Part shown: one piece after another, positions 20,312 to 28,656 of the stretch
Numbering within the stretch: position 1 is the first letter of the stretch
Layout: every line of letters begins with the position of its first letter
The notes under the pieces: generated by a model
What the model saw: the letters and a program-made list of their open reading frames with translations, nothing else
What the model was told of the DNA's origin: nothing
Database searches by the model: none
Made by a program: the position numbers and the translations under genes
DNA from: Zoogloeaceae bacterium
Lineage (GTDB): Bacteria > Pseudomonadota > Gammaproteobacteria > Burkholderiales > Rhodocyclaceae
DNA: 64,000 nt
Direction of reading: 5' to 3'
Assembly: GCA_031277315.1 (NCBI GenBank)
Contig: JAITMP010000030.1
Coordinates: 124,001 to 188,000, forward strand

Positions 20312-21622
20312 TCAGCCGGCTGTCCGCACCGTGAAGCAACTGCCGCCGTTTTCCAGATTCGCGGCGGCGATCGTCCAGCCTTGCTGTTCACAAATTCTGC
20401 GCGCCAGCGACAGGCCGAGGCCGAGGCCCTCGCCGCGCGCCCGCTGGCCGCGGAAGAAGGGCTGGAACATGGCCTCGATTTCATGGTCCGGAATGCCCGG
20501 CCCGGTATCCTCGACGCGGAAACCGCCGTCGTCGACGATGAGCCGGATCTCGCCCGCTTCGGTGTAATGCACGGCGTTGCGCAGCAGGTTGTTGATGACG
20601 ACGCGCAGCAGCGCCGGATGCCAGCGCCCCGGCGCTTCGCCGTCCTGGCGCAGGATGAAGTTGAGTCCGCGCGCGGCGATCTCGGGCCGCCAGACGGCGG
20701 CGGCTTCGTCCGCCGCTTCCGCCGGCGTTTGCCCGGCCACCTGCTGCGGGCCTTGCGCCCGCGCCAGTTGCAGAAAGACATCGACCAGCTCGCGCATTTC
20801 CGCCGCCGCCTTGCCGATGCGTTCAACCTGGCGGCGCGCCGCTTCCGGCAGATTGCCGCGCGCCAGCAGTTCAGCCGAGGTGCCGACGATCATCAGCGGC
20901 GTGCGCAGTTCGTGGCTGACGTCGCTGGTGAACAGACGTTCGCGCTCGATGGCCGCCGCCAGCCGTCCGAAGGCGAGGTCGAAGGCGTGCGCAAGCTGGC
21001 CCAGCTCGTCGTCGCCGTAATCGGCGGCGAGGGCGGGCGGCTGCGCCGGCATGCGGTCGCGCTCGCGCACCTGTTCGGCGAGGCGGATGACCGGATGGAT
21101 TACTTGACGCACGACCAGCCGGCCAATGACAAAGGCAAGCGCGACGGCGAGCGCCAGCCCGATCATGACGGCGCGGATCATCGCGTTCTCGTGCGCCTCG
21201 AAAGCGTCCTGATTGCGGATCAGGATGAAGCGATGGCCGTCGACCTCCTTTTCCAGCGCATGCCAGGCGCCGCTGGCGGTGATGATTTCGCGGTAGCCGG
21301 GATGCGGATCGGCGAACTCCGGCGGCAGCGTCTTGCCGTCCAGTCCGGGCGCGTACAGCGTGCCGCCGCCGCTCATGTCGGGAATCCGCCGCTCGCTTCG
21401 GTACAGCGCCTCGGCCGTTGCCATCCCGTTGCGCAACTCCGTGCCGATCAGATCTTCCTCGACGGCGTGGATGATCGTCACAAGGCCCCAGGCATAGGCG
21501 CCGGCGATCAGGGCGGTGAGCAGGGTGAAGGCCAGCAGGATGCGGCGCGCCAATGGTTGCTTGGGTTGCTTGGGTTGTTTGGGCTGCTTGAGTTGTCCGG
21601 GTTCGGATTGCCTAGCCGCCAT
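20312..21622 (-). CDS. Sensor histidine kinase
   Basis: A 436-aa membrane kinase with two membrane helices flanking a short periplasmic domain (about residues 47-145), a HAMP segment, an H-box (SDVSHELRTPLMIV), an N-box (NNLLRNAVHYTEAGEI) and G-boxes (VEDTGPGIP, GEGLGLGLSLARRI). The N-terminus carries a Lys-Gln-Pro repeat coded by a 9-bp tandem array. It overlaps the response regulator by 11 bp. With eptA divergent, a PmrB or QseC-like role is plausible. Confidence 0.9.
   Translation of the reverse strand: MAARQSEPGQLKQPKQPKQPKQPLARRILLAFTLLTALIAGAYAWGLVTIIHAVEEDLIGTELRNGMATAEALYRSERRIPDMSGGGTLYAPGLDGKTLPPEFADPHPGYREIITASGAWHALEKEVDGHRFILIRNQDAFEAHENAMIRAVMIGLALAVALAFVIGRLVVRQVIHPVIRLAEQVRERDRMPAQPPALAADYGDDELGQLAHAFDLAFGRLAAAIERERLFTSDVSHELRTPLMIVGTSAELLARGNLPEAARRQVERIGKAAAEMRELVDVFLQLARAQGPQQVAGQTPAEAADEAAAVWRPEIAARGLNFILRQDGEAPGRWHPALLRVVINNLLRNAVHYTEAGEIRLIVDDGGFRVEDTGPGIPDHEIEAMFQPFFRGQRARGEGLGLGLSLARRICEQQGWTIAAANLENGGSCFTVRTAG
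21555..21599. repeat. 9-bp tandem repeat coding Lys-Gln-Pro units at the kinase N-terminus
   Basis: About five units of GGTTGCTTG in tandem, four near-perfect. On the minus strand they code repeated Lys-Gln-Pro in the cytoplasmic N-terminal tail of the sensor kinase, just before its first membrane helix. Confidence 0.8.
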
Positions 21623-22289
21623 GATCGTCTTCCCCGAGCCGGTAGCCGATGCCGTGCAGCGTGTGCAGCAGCGGTCGCGGGAAGGGCTTGTCCACCGCCT
21701 GGCGCAGCAAGTGCATGTGGCTGCGCAGGCTGTCGCTGGCCGGCGGGTTGTCGCCCCACAGCAGCGTTTCCAGCGTCTCCCGCCGCACTACGGCGGGACT
21801 CTTGCGCATCAGCGTTTCGAGCAGCTTGAGGCAGGCCGGATTGAGGCGGATGGTCTGGCCGCCGCGCGTGACGCGCCAGGTGTCCAGATCGAGCGTCAGA
21901 TCGGCGACCTGCAAGCGCCGGCGCGCGCCCAGCGTGCGCCGCAGCACGGCTTCGATGCGCGCTTCCAGTTCGGCCAGCGCGAACGGCTTGACGAGATAGT
22001 CGTCGGCGCCGGTGCGCAAGCCCTGCACGCGGTCGTCGAGCGTGTCGCGCGCGGTGAGCATGATGACCGGCGTCGGGTTGCCGCCGTCGCGCAGGCCGCG
22101 GCACACCTGAAAGCCATCCATGCCCGGCAGCATCACGTCGAGGACGATCAGATCGTAATGCCCGGTTAGCGCCAGATGCAGGCCGCCCGGCCCGTTGCGG
22201 GCGCAATCGACGATGTGGCCGGCTTGCGCCAGACCGTCAATGATGTTGGCAAGAATGTCGGGGTTGTCCTCGATGACCAGCAAGCGCAT
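21612..22289 (-). CDS. OmpR-family response regulator
   Basis: A 225-aa regulator. The receiver domain has the acidic pair (VIEDN), the phospho-acceptor Asp in YDLIVLDVMLPGMDGF and the Lys in DYLVKPF. The winged helix domain follows, with RSHMHLLRQAV and LHGIGYRLG. It is the first gene of the kinase operon and lies 221 bp from the divergent eptA, the most likely target. Confidence 0.93.
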   Translation of the reverse strand: MRLLVIEDNPDILANIIDGLAQAGHIVDCARNGPGGLHLALTGHYDLIVLDVMLPGMDGFQVCRGLRDGGNPTPVIMLTARDTLDDRVQGLRTGADDYLVKPFALAELEARIEAVLRRTLGARRRLQVADLTLDLDTWRVTRGGQTIRLNPACLKLLETLMRKSPAVVRRETLETLLWGDNPPASDSLRSHMHLLRQAVDKPFPRPLLHTLHGIGYRLGEDDHGG

Positions 22290-22510
22290 GCGGTGTTCCG
22301 GTTTTGAGACGGCGGCAGCCGCAGTATAAGTCCGCTTTCCGCATTTCGCTTTCGCATTCCGTCATTGTGGCGCGGTTGCGCCTCGGGGAGCGTTGTCCGG
22401 GCGCCGCCATGCGGCGCCGGTTTTGATGAAATTTTCACGCGCTCTTGGCGTGGTTTTGATGCGGCGCCGGCCAGACTTTGCGCTGTCCAGAATCGCCCGC
22501 GCCGCTCCCG

Positions 22511-24298
22511 ATGCCGTTTCCATCATGCTCGCGCCATTATTCCGGCCTGCGCGCCGCGCTTTTTTCTGCCCGCCGCGCTGAACGGGATGCGACGCCGGGC
22601 TGTCCCGCCGCGCGGCTGACGCTGCATACCGAAACGCTGGCGCTGCTGGCCAGCGTCGCATTCACCCTGCTGTGCAACGCGGCGTTCTGGCGCGCCTTGT
22701 CGACGCTGCCCTCCTCCCGCGCCGGCGGGTGGTGGCTGCAAGCGTGCGCGGCGCTGCTGCTCATCGGCCTGCAATGGCTGTTGCTGCTGCTCGTCGTCAA
22801 CCGCTGGACGGTCAAACCCTTGCTCATGCTGCTCGCCGCGACCACCGCGGCGGCGGTGTATTTCATGCAAGCCTACGGCGTTTACCTCAGTCCGACGATG
22901 CTGCGCAATCTCGTCGAAACCGACATCAGGGAAGCCGGCGAGTTGCTGCAAACCGGCATGCTGCCTTACGCGCTGTGCGCCGCGCTGGCGATCTGGCTGC
23001 TCAGCCGCGTCGGCATCCGCAAGACGCGCTGGCCGCGCGCCGCGCTGATCCGCGCCGCCTGCCTGCTGGCGGCGGCGGCGTTGACAGCCGCCGGGCTGTG
23101 GCCGGCGGCTGCCGAGCTGTTGCCGGCTTTCCGCGAGAGCAAGGAACTCCGCTATCTGGTCACGCCCCTGAATTACATCGCTTCCGCCTGGCGGCTGCTG
23201 GCCGACGAAACCGCGCACCGCGCCGCGCCCGGTCCGGCGCGGCCGCGCGAACCCGTCGCGCCCGATGCGCGCCGCGCCGCCGCGACCGGCGCGTCCGCCG
23301 CCGCCCGCAAACCGCTGGCGGTGGTGCTGGTGATCGGCGAAACGGTGCGCGCCGCGAATTGGGGCATGAACGGCTACCGGCGGCAAACCACGCCCGAACT
23401 GGCCGCCCGGCGCGTCATTAATTTTCCGCATGTCAGCAGTTGCGGCACCGACACGGCGACATCCGTGCCGTGCATGTTTTCGCCCAATGGCCGGCGTCAT
23501 TACGATGCCGCCGCCATCCGCCGCCAGGAATCCCTGCTGCATGTGCTGCAACGCGTCGGCGTCGCCGTCCGCTGGCGCGAGAATCAATCGGGCTGCAAGG
23601 GCGTTTGCGACGGCCTGCCGTTCGATGATCTGTCGCGGGGTGCGACCGGCGCGCCCGGTACATCTGGCGCGTCAGGTGTGTGTGGCGGCAAACGCTGCTT
23701 CGACGAAATCCTGCTCGACGGCCTGCCGCAGTTGATTGACGCCGCTGCCGGCGACACGCTGATCGTCCTGCACATGCTCGGCAATCATGGCCCGGCGTAT
23801 TTCCGCCGCTATCCCGACCGCTTCCGGCAGTGGACGCCGACCTGCGACACCACCGATCTGGCGGCCTGCTCCAACGCCGCGCTGGTGAACACCTACGACA
23901 ACGCGGTGAGCTACACCGACCACGTGCTGGCGCAGGCGATCACGCTGCTCTCCGGCGCCGCCTCGCACGACACGGCGCTGCTCTACGTTTCCGACCACGG
24001 CGAATCGCTCGGCGAAAAGGGGCTGTATCTGCACGGCATGCCGTATGCCATCGCCCCGGCGGAGCAAACCCAGGTGCCGATGATCCTCTGGCTTTCTCCC
24101 GGCGCCGCCCGCAGTCAAGGGCTGTCGGCGGACTGTCTCGCCCGGCGGGCGGCGCTGCCGGCCAGCCACGACGACCTGTTTCACACGCTGCTGAAATTAT
24201 TTGAAGTCCAAACCAGCGTCTACGACCCGCAACGCGACCTGCTCGCGGGCTGCCGGGAAACCGGAACGGAACATGCGCCGGCGGAACCCGGAATTTGA
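22511..24298 (+). CDS. eptA: Phosphoethanolamine transferase for lipid A
   Basis: A 595-aa inner membrane enzyme that adds phosphoethanolamine to lipid A and lowers binding of cationic peptides. Five hydrophobic segments are followed by a periplasmic sulfatase-fold domain. Catalytic blocks: VIGETVRAANWGMNGYRR, the nucleophile Thr in CGTDTATSVPCMF, HMLGNHGPAYF and YVSDHGESLGEKGLYLHG. Family disulfide Cys are present (SGCKGVCDG, TCDTTDLAAC). The ATG at 22511 is chosen; an in-frame start at 22478 gives a non-family leader. It lies divergent from a two-component system. Confidence 0.92.
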   Translation: MPFPSCSRHYSGLRAALFSARRAERDATPGCPAARLTLHTETLALLASVAFTLLCNAAFWRALSTLPSSRAGGWWLQACAALLLIGLQWLLLLLVVNRWTVKPLLMLLAATTAAAVYFMQAYGVYLSPTMLRNLVETDIREAGELLQTGMLPYALCAALAIWLLSRVGIRKTRWPRAALIRAACLLAAAALTAAGLWPAAAELLPAFRESKELRYLVTPLNYIASAWRLLADETAHRAAPGPARPREPVAPDARRAAATGASAAARKPLAVVLVIGETVRAANWGMNGYRRQTTPELAARRVINFPHVSSCGTDTATSVPCMFSPNGRRHYDAAAIRRQESLLHVLQRVGVAVRWRENQSGCKGVCDGLPFDDLSRGATGAPGTSGASGVCGGKRCFDEILLDGLPQLIDAAAGDTLIVLHMLGNHGPAYFRRYPDRFRQWTPTCDTTDLAACSNAALVNTYDNAVSYTDHVLAQAITLLSGAASHDTALLYVSDHGESLGEKGLYLHGMPYAIAPAEQTQVPMILWLSPGAARSQGLSADCLARRAALPASHDDLFHTLLKLFEVQTSVYDPQRDLLAGCRETGTEHAPAEPGI

Positions 24299-24353
24299 AG
24301 TGCTTGCCCATGAACAGGCGCCAAACAACCCTTTGCCATTGTTCCAGACAAAA

Positions 24354-24359
24354 TTGACA
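24354..24359 (+). promoter_or_regulatory. Candidate -35 box upstream of the peptidase-pilin gene
   Basis: TTGACA, an exact -35 consensus, in the 163-bp gap after eptA. No convincing -10 follows at 16-18 bp, so this is a weak call. Confidence 0.25.
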
Positions 24360-24461
24360 AAAATGACACGCTGGACAACACTGCCACCCTCGCAGTAGTT
24401 CATCCAGGCAGTCCATCCATACAGGGTCAGCCCTGTCTCTGGCGCAAAGGAAAAATCAGAA

Positions 24462-25658
24462 ATGAACGAGCTTGCATATCCGCGTGAACGCATATTGGGC
24501 GCCATTACCCTGGCGCTCGGCCTCATTGTCTGGCTGGGTCTGATCGCCGGCACTTTCGGCGTTGCGCTGCTCGGGTTGGCGTTCGGTTTCGTGATGTATT
24601 TGTTCGCGCAATCCGCGCTGATTGCGCACATCAAAGGCAACGGCGTTGAACTGTCGGAAGCCCAGTTTCCTGATCTGCATGCCCAGTTCATTGATTGCTG
24701 CGACCGCTTGCAGATCAAAAAGCGTCCGCAGGCATTCGTTCTTAACGGCAACGGCGGCCTCAACGCATTCGCCACCAAGTTTCTGGGCGCGCAATACATC
24801 GTCCTGATGTCCGATGTCGTGGATGCGATGGACAAACATGCCGACGGCGTGCGCTTCTACATCGGCCACGAACTTGGCCACTTGCGCATGAAACACCTGA
24901 GCTTCGGGCACCTGATTCGCTGGCCCGTGCTCTGGCTGCCGCTGATCGGCGCAGCCTATTCCCGCGCGCGTGAAAGCACTTGCGACCGCCACGGGCTGGC
25001 GTGCAGCGGATCGCGTGAAAGCGCCGCGCGGGCGCTGGTCGCGCTGTCGGCGGGCGTTGAGCGCTGGCAGCAACTCGATATCGCGTCCTATCTCGGCCAG
25101 ACCAAACACGCATCCGGCTTCTGGATGTCATTTCACGAACTGATCTCGGGCTACCCCTGGCTGACCAAGCGCACGGCTCGCGTCATGAACACCGAAGCGT
25201 CTTTGCCCAAGCGCAACGGCTTTGCCTACTTGCTTGCGATATTCGTGCCTTACGCCGGGCGTTTGGGCGCCGGCTTCGGCTCGTTGATTCTGGTCTATAT
25301 CGTTGCCATGCTGATTGTCATCGCCGTTCCGGCTTACCGGGACTATATGGTCAGAGCGCAGGTCAGCGTCGCCGTCACCAATTCAGAGAGCGTGCGCGAA
25401 GCGCTGGGCAAGTACTACCAGTCCAACCAGAAAGTGCCCGAATCGCTGGGCGAGCTTGGCATTCGCTCGCAGCAAGCCGATGGCACGGAATGGTTGCTTG
25501 ACCCGGAGAACATGGCGCTCACCGTGAGCATCAAGGCAGGGCAACTGATTTTCATGCCCGCGCTTGACGCGCAAGGCCGCGTCGTCTGGAGTTGCATGAA
25601 CGGCGAAGGCTTGAAGCCGGCCCAGCTTTCGGCATCGTGCCGCGAAATGGGCAATTAA
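24462..25658 (+). CDS. M48-family metallopeptidase fused to a type IV pilin-like domain
   Basis: A 398-aa protein in two parts. Residues 1-260: two N-terminal membrane helices and an M48 protease domain with zinc motif HELGH (136-140) and the downstream Glu171-x3-Asp175 pair (ESTCD). Residues about 265-398: a hydrophobic helix running into VPAYRDYMVRAQVSVAV and REALGKYYQSNQKVPESL, which closely match the N-terminal helix and start of the globular head of type IV pilins. The prepilin cleavage site and Glu5 are absent, so it is not a pilus subunit processed by PilD. I cannot assign a function beyond a membrane-bound peptidase with a pilin-like display domain. Confidence 0.85.
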   Translation: MNELAYPRERILGAITLALGLIVWLGLIAGTFGVALLGLAFGFVMYLFAQSALIAHIKGNGVELSEAQFPDLHAQFIDCCDRLQIKKRPQAFVLNGNGGLNAFATKFLGAQYIVLMSDVVDAMDKHADGVRFYIGHELGHLRMKHLSFGHLIRWPVLWLPLIGAAYSRARESTCDRHGLACSGSRESAARALVALSAGVERWQQLDIASYLGQTKHASGFWMSFHELISGYPWLTKRTARVMNTEASLPKRNGFAYLLAIFVPYAGRLGAGFGSLILVYIVAMLIVIAVPAYRDYMVRAQVSVAVTNSESVREALGKYYQSNQKVPESLGELGIRSQQADGTEWLLDPENMALTVSIKAGQLIFMPALDAQGRVVWSCMNGEGLKPAQLSASCREMGN

Positions 25659-25725
25659 GCGGCGGCCCGCGCAGATTGAACGGGCGTCACTCGCTTACCT
25701 CAACCCGCCGGGCTGAAAGCCTGCC

Positions 25726-26325
25726 ATGAAATATAAATTCAATGCGAGCAAGATGCTGTGCTTGTGCATGGTTTTCGGGTTCTTGTGCGCGTGCGATTCA
25801 AGAAATATCGAGAATGCCGATCCCGACAAAGCCTTGTTCGTGGCGGCCTATGAAGGCCGGGAGCAGGATGTCGAACGGATTCTATCAAGTGGGGAGGTGA
25901 GGAATATAGATGTCAAATTTAGCGGGTGTACGGCGTTGCATTTTGCTGTACAGCACGGAAATATCAGGATCGTCAGGATGTTGATTGCTCATGGTGCAAA
26001 TATGCATTCTAAGTGTGATGCTAGCGCCCATACACCGCTAAATACGGCTGCCTATTATGGACGCTACGAAATCGCCAAGGAGCTTGTTAAGAATGGAGCG
26101 GATACGGATGGGCCAAGTTCAGCATTCGGGTTTACACCGTTGATTACAGCCTTGAACAAGAGACACACCGACATCGCCAAGCTGTTTGTCGAATCCGGCG
26201 CCGATGCGTGCGCGGTAAGAGCTAATAATCGCAATGCGCTTGAGTCCGCCGAAGCCTACAACCAGCCCGAATTCGTGACCTGGTACATGGCCAACAATTT
26301 CCCAAGGTGCAGCACTCACCCCTGA
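25726..26325 (+). CDS. Ankyrin-repeat lipoprotein, copy 1
   Basis: A 199-aa protein with a signal peptide and lipobox (FLCAC, Cys22 or so) followed by about four ankyrin repeats, such as GCTALHFAVQHGNIRIVRML, HTPLNTAAYYGRYEIAKELV and FTPLITALNKRHTDIAKLFV. It is likely anchored to a periplasmic membrane face and acts by protein binding. A near-duplicate lies 1.5 kb downstream on the other side of hicAB. Base composition is lower in GC than its neighbours. The partner is unknown. Confidence 0.85.
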   Translation: MKYKFNASKMLCLCMVFGFLCACDSRNIENADPDKALFVAAYEGREQDVERILSSGEVRNIDVKFSGCTALHFAVQHGNIRIVRMLIAHGANMHSKCDASAHTPLNTAAYYGRYEIAKELVKNGADTDGPSSAFGFTPLITALNKRHTDIAKLFVESGADACAVRANNRNALESAEAYNQPEFVTWYMANNFPRCSTHP

Positions 26326-26413
26326 ATGCCCTGTTCGCCGTCCATCCAAGGCTCACCGGCGTGGATGCCGCCATCAGCGGATTTGGCCAAAGAATGCCAA
26401 GCGAAAATACGCA

Positions 26414-26442
26414 TTGACGCATAGTACTATTGGCAATACTAT
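26414..26442 (+). promoter_or_regulatory. Promoter of hicAB
   Basis: TTGACG (26414-26419), a 17-bp spacer, then TACTAT (26437-26442). Transcription would begin about 7 bp further on, at or next to the hicA ATG at 26449, so the mRNA may be leaderless. Confidence 0.7.
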
Positions 26443-26444
26443 GC
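26419..26444. promoter_or_regulatory. HicB operator-like inverted repeat over the hicAB promoter
   Basis: GCATAGTA and TACTATGC are perfect 8-base arms separated by 10 bp. They span the spacer and the -10 box, where binding would block RNA polymerase. HicB proteins with a C-terminal DNA-binding domain repress their own promoter this way. Confidence 0.7.
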
Positions 26445-26448
26445 AGGA

Positions 26449-26676
26449 ATGAATACTGCTGCAAAAACGCTTGAGGCGATGCGGGCCAACCCGAAGGATT
26501 GGCGGCTTGAGCAACTGCAAACCGTTGCGCGCCAGCACGGGATTACCTGGCGGCAGCAAGGCACCAGCCATTGCTATTTCAAGCGCGACGATGGCGCGGC
26601 AATGGCTGTTCCTGCGCGTCGCCCTGTCAAGCCTGTCTATGTCAAGCAGTTCTTGGAATTTGTAAAAGGAGCCTGA
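26449..26676 (+). CDS. hicA: HicA mRNA interferase toxin
   Basis: A 75-aa toxin with the double-stranded RNA-binding-like HicA fold. The catalytic His41 lies in QGTSHCYF, and the following VPARRPVKPVYVKQFLEFV is typical. The start MNTAAKTLEAMRANP matches family members. It is followed 3 bp after its stop by hicB. It cleaves mRNA when free of HicB. Confidence 0.92.
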   Translation: MNTAAKTLEAMRANPKDWRLEQLQTVARQHGITWRQQGTSHCYFKRDDGAAMAVPARRPVKPVYVKQFLEFVKGA

Positions 26677-26679
26677 AAC

Positions 26680-27042
26680 ATGAAAAACCTTGATGACTAT
26701 CCTTTTGAGGTTCGCCCGCTCTCTGAAGAAGACGGCGGCGGCTTCCTGATTACTTACCCGGACTTCAATACCTGCATGTCGGATGGTGAAACGATAGAAG
26801 AAGCCATCGCCAACGGCAGAGAGGCGCTGGCGGGGATGATCGAGTCGCTTGAGGCATGGGGACGCCCCATCCCCGCGCCCAACAGCGGCGGCGCGGCGTC
26901 AGGCAAATTTGTGGCGCGTGTCCCCAAGAGCCTTCATGCGGCGCTGGCGGCGCGCGCCAAGATGGAGGGCGTGTCACTTAATACGCTGGTACTGACCCTC
27001 ATGGCAGAAGGGATTGGACGCGGACATCAACAACGGGTGTAA
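26680..27042 (+). CDS. hicB: HicB antitoxin with C-terminal DNA-binding domain
   Basis: A 120-aa antitoxin. The N-terminal half is the partly degraded RNase H-like HicB fold (YPDFNTCMSDGETIEEAIANG). The C-terminal half (FVARVPKSLHAALAARAKMEGVSLNTLV) is a ribbon-helix-helix type DNA-binding segment, fitting autorepression at the inverted repeat upstream. It forms an operon with hicA. Confidence 0.92.
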   Translation: MKNLDDYPFEVRPLSEEDGGGFLITYPDFNTCMSDGETIEEAIANGREALAGMIESLEAWGRPIPAPNSGGAASGKFVARVPKSLHAALAARAKMEGVSLNTLVLTLMAEGIGRGHQQRV

Positions 27043-27259
27043 TCCGGCTCAACCAGTCCATCGGCGATGAAATCCGACCCAAGGCGATCAATCGCCACAT
27101 TCTCCAGCACGCATATGCGGTCGATAGGAGACGGGAGCGAACCGAGCGTAGCAGGTTAGCGTGAAAGCACGGCCCGGCTTTTAGCGGCAAATGCCGGGAT
27201 TTCGTTTCACTTCATTCCCGCTCCGCTGACAGGGCCTGGCTTTAAGGAGAAAACCAGTC
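27043..27259. other. Intergenic region between hicB and ankyrin copy 2
   Basis: 217 bp with no supported gene. Minus-strand frames here look like decayed coding sequence but match nothing I recognise. Near the end, AAGGAG (27244-27249) is the ribosome binding site of the next gene. Confidence 0.4.
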
Positions 27260-27853
27260 ATGATGCGCAATGCCGGTTTTAAAAAAACCTTGTGTCATGT
27301 TGCCGTTTCCTTTTTATTGTTGGCATGCGGTCGCGTTCTTGAAAGCGCTGATCCCGACAAAGCGCTGTTCGTGGCGGCCTATGAAGGCCGGGAGCAGGAT
27401 GTTGAGCGGATTTTAGCCAGCGGGAAGGTGAAGAATATAGATGCCATATTCAGTAGTTGTACGGCACTGCATTTTGCAGTAGCGCATGGACATATCAGGA
27501 TTGTCAGGATACTGATTTCGCATGGGGCGGATGTTAACTTTCCTTGTGACAGAGATCCTTTCACACCGTTGGATTTTGCTGCCAGTGATGGACGTTACGA
27601 AATAGCCAAGGAACTTGTTAAAAATGGCGCGGATATAGATAGACCATCGGTATTCGGGTCTACGCCGCTGATTAGAGCCCTGCGCAAGAGACACACCGAC
27701 ATCGCCAAGTTTTTTGTTGAATCCGGCGCTGATGCGTGCACCGAAGGATCAAATGAGCCTAATGCACTTCGGTCCGCAGAAGCCTACGGCCAGCCCGAAT
27801 TCGTAACCTGGTACATGGCCAACAATTTCCCAAGATGCAGCACTCATCCCTGA
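27260..27853 (+). CDS. Ankyrin-repeat lipoprotein, copy 2
   Basis: A 197-aa near-duplicate of the protein at 25726-26325. It has a different signal peptide with its own lipobox (FLLLAC), then near-identical stretches such as DPDKALFVAAYEGREQDVER, GRYEIAKELVKNGAD, RHTDIAK and the C-terminal FVTWYMANNFPRCSTHP. About four ankyrin repeats. The ATG is preceded by AAGGAG. The best-conserved parts are the first repeat and the last 20 residues, while middle loops differ, suggesting duplication followed by divergence of the binding surface. Confidence 0.85.
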   Translation: MMRNAGFKKTLCHVAVSFLLLACGRVLESADPDKALFVAAYEGREQDVERILASGKVKNIDAIFSSCTALHFAVAHGHIRIVRILISHGADVNFPCDRDPFTPLDFAASDGRYEIAKELVKNGADIDRPSVFGSTPLIRALRKRHTDIAKFFVESGADACTEGSNEPNALRSAEAYGQPEFVTWYMANNFPRCSTHP

Positions 27854-27942
27854 ACAAGGCGAGTCGAATTGAACCTGTCCGCGCATAAGCCTTTGCCAAC
27901 AGGGGCTTGGCGGCGGGGGCGGGGTTTGCGCTATGATGGCGC

Positions 27943-28656
27943 ATGATGACTAGATTTATCTCCTTGATTTTTTTACCCTTGTTGGCGGGCTGCGGGTCTA
28001 CGGGCACGGCGCCGCAGAAGGCGTCTGACGATTTCAACGCGGGCGAAATTATCAAGTCCGACATCGACCGCTTCGCCGAGGCGCATCAGCGCGAAGTATT
28101 CGCCGAACTGAAAGTGCTGATGGAAAAGCTCTACCGGCGCAATCCGCGCGAGTGGAAAAAAAGCGGTCAGGAGAGCATGGAAGCGGCGGTGGCGCGCGTC
28201 TTCAATATCAACGTCAGTCATGGCTGGACTTTCGCGGAACTGGAAAACAAGCGCGGCGTCGAGGCGATTCATCTCGCCTTCCACGAGGATTTCAGCGGCG
28301 ATCGCGTGCTGGCGTTCATCGCCGGTCTTGGCGGCATGGTGCAGACATCCTTTAACGACAAGACCGAGTTTTTCCTGCTCGACGATCTCGATCCGCAGGC
28401 GCTTTTCAACGCCGCGCGCAATGTCGAGATCGCGGTCTGGAAGCTCTCCAACGCGACGGCGCCGGACGGCGCGCTGTACCTGATTTCCAACGAGACGGCG
28501 GGGCCGGTGAAGAATTTGTCCTTCGAGCGCGAGTTCGGCAAGATCATCGGCGGCCTCGACCTGCTCTCGAAGGTCATCGCCGACAAGACCAACCGCACCG
28601 TGGCGAAAGTTTTTCAAAGTCTCGCCGGCGCGATCTTTCTCCCGGTCAGATTCTGA
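27943..28656 (+). CDS. Conserved hypothetical lipoprotein
   Basis: A 237-aa protein with a signal peptide and lipobox (LLAGC). The body has KLYRRNPREWKK, VFNINVSHGWTFAELE and the hydrophobic VLAFIAGLGGMVQTSF, with no motif I can name. Its TGA overlaps the purN ATG by 1 bp, so they are co-translated. It is probably an envelope protein. I do not know the function. Confidence 0.75.
   Translation: MMTRFISLIFLPLLAGCGSTGTAPQKASDDFNAGEIIKSDIDRFAEAHQREVFAELKVLMEKLYRRNPREWKKSGQESMEAAVARVFNINVSHGWTFAELENKRGVEAIHLAFHEDFSGDRVLAFIAGLGGMVQTSFNDKTEFFLLDDLDPQALFNAARNVEIAVWKLSNATAPDGALYLISNETAGPVKNLSFEREFGKIIGGLDLLSKVIADKTNRTVAKVFQSLAGAIFLPVRF

Noticed and set aside
26999-27190. 63-aa minus-strand frame after hicB
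   Set aside because: No motif, no ribosome binding site and no family resemblance. Treated as intergenic, perhaps decayed sequence.
24299-28000. Possible prophage or insertion sequence in the accessory island
   Set aside because: No transposase, integrase, terminal inverted repeats or tRNA attachment site can be seen.
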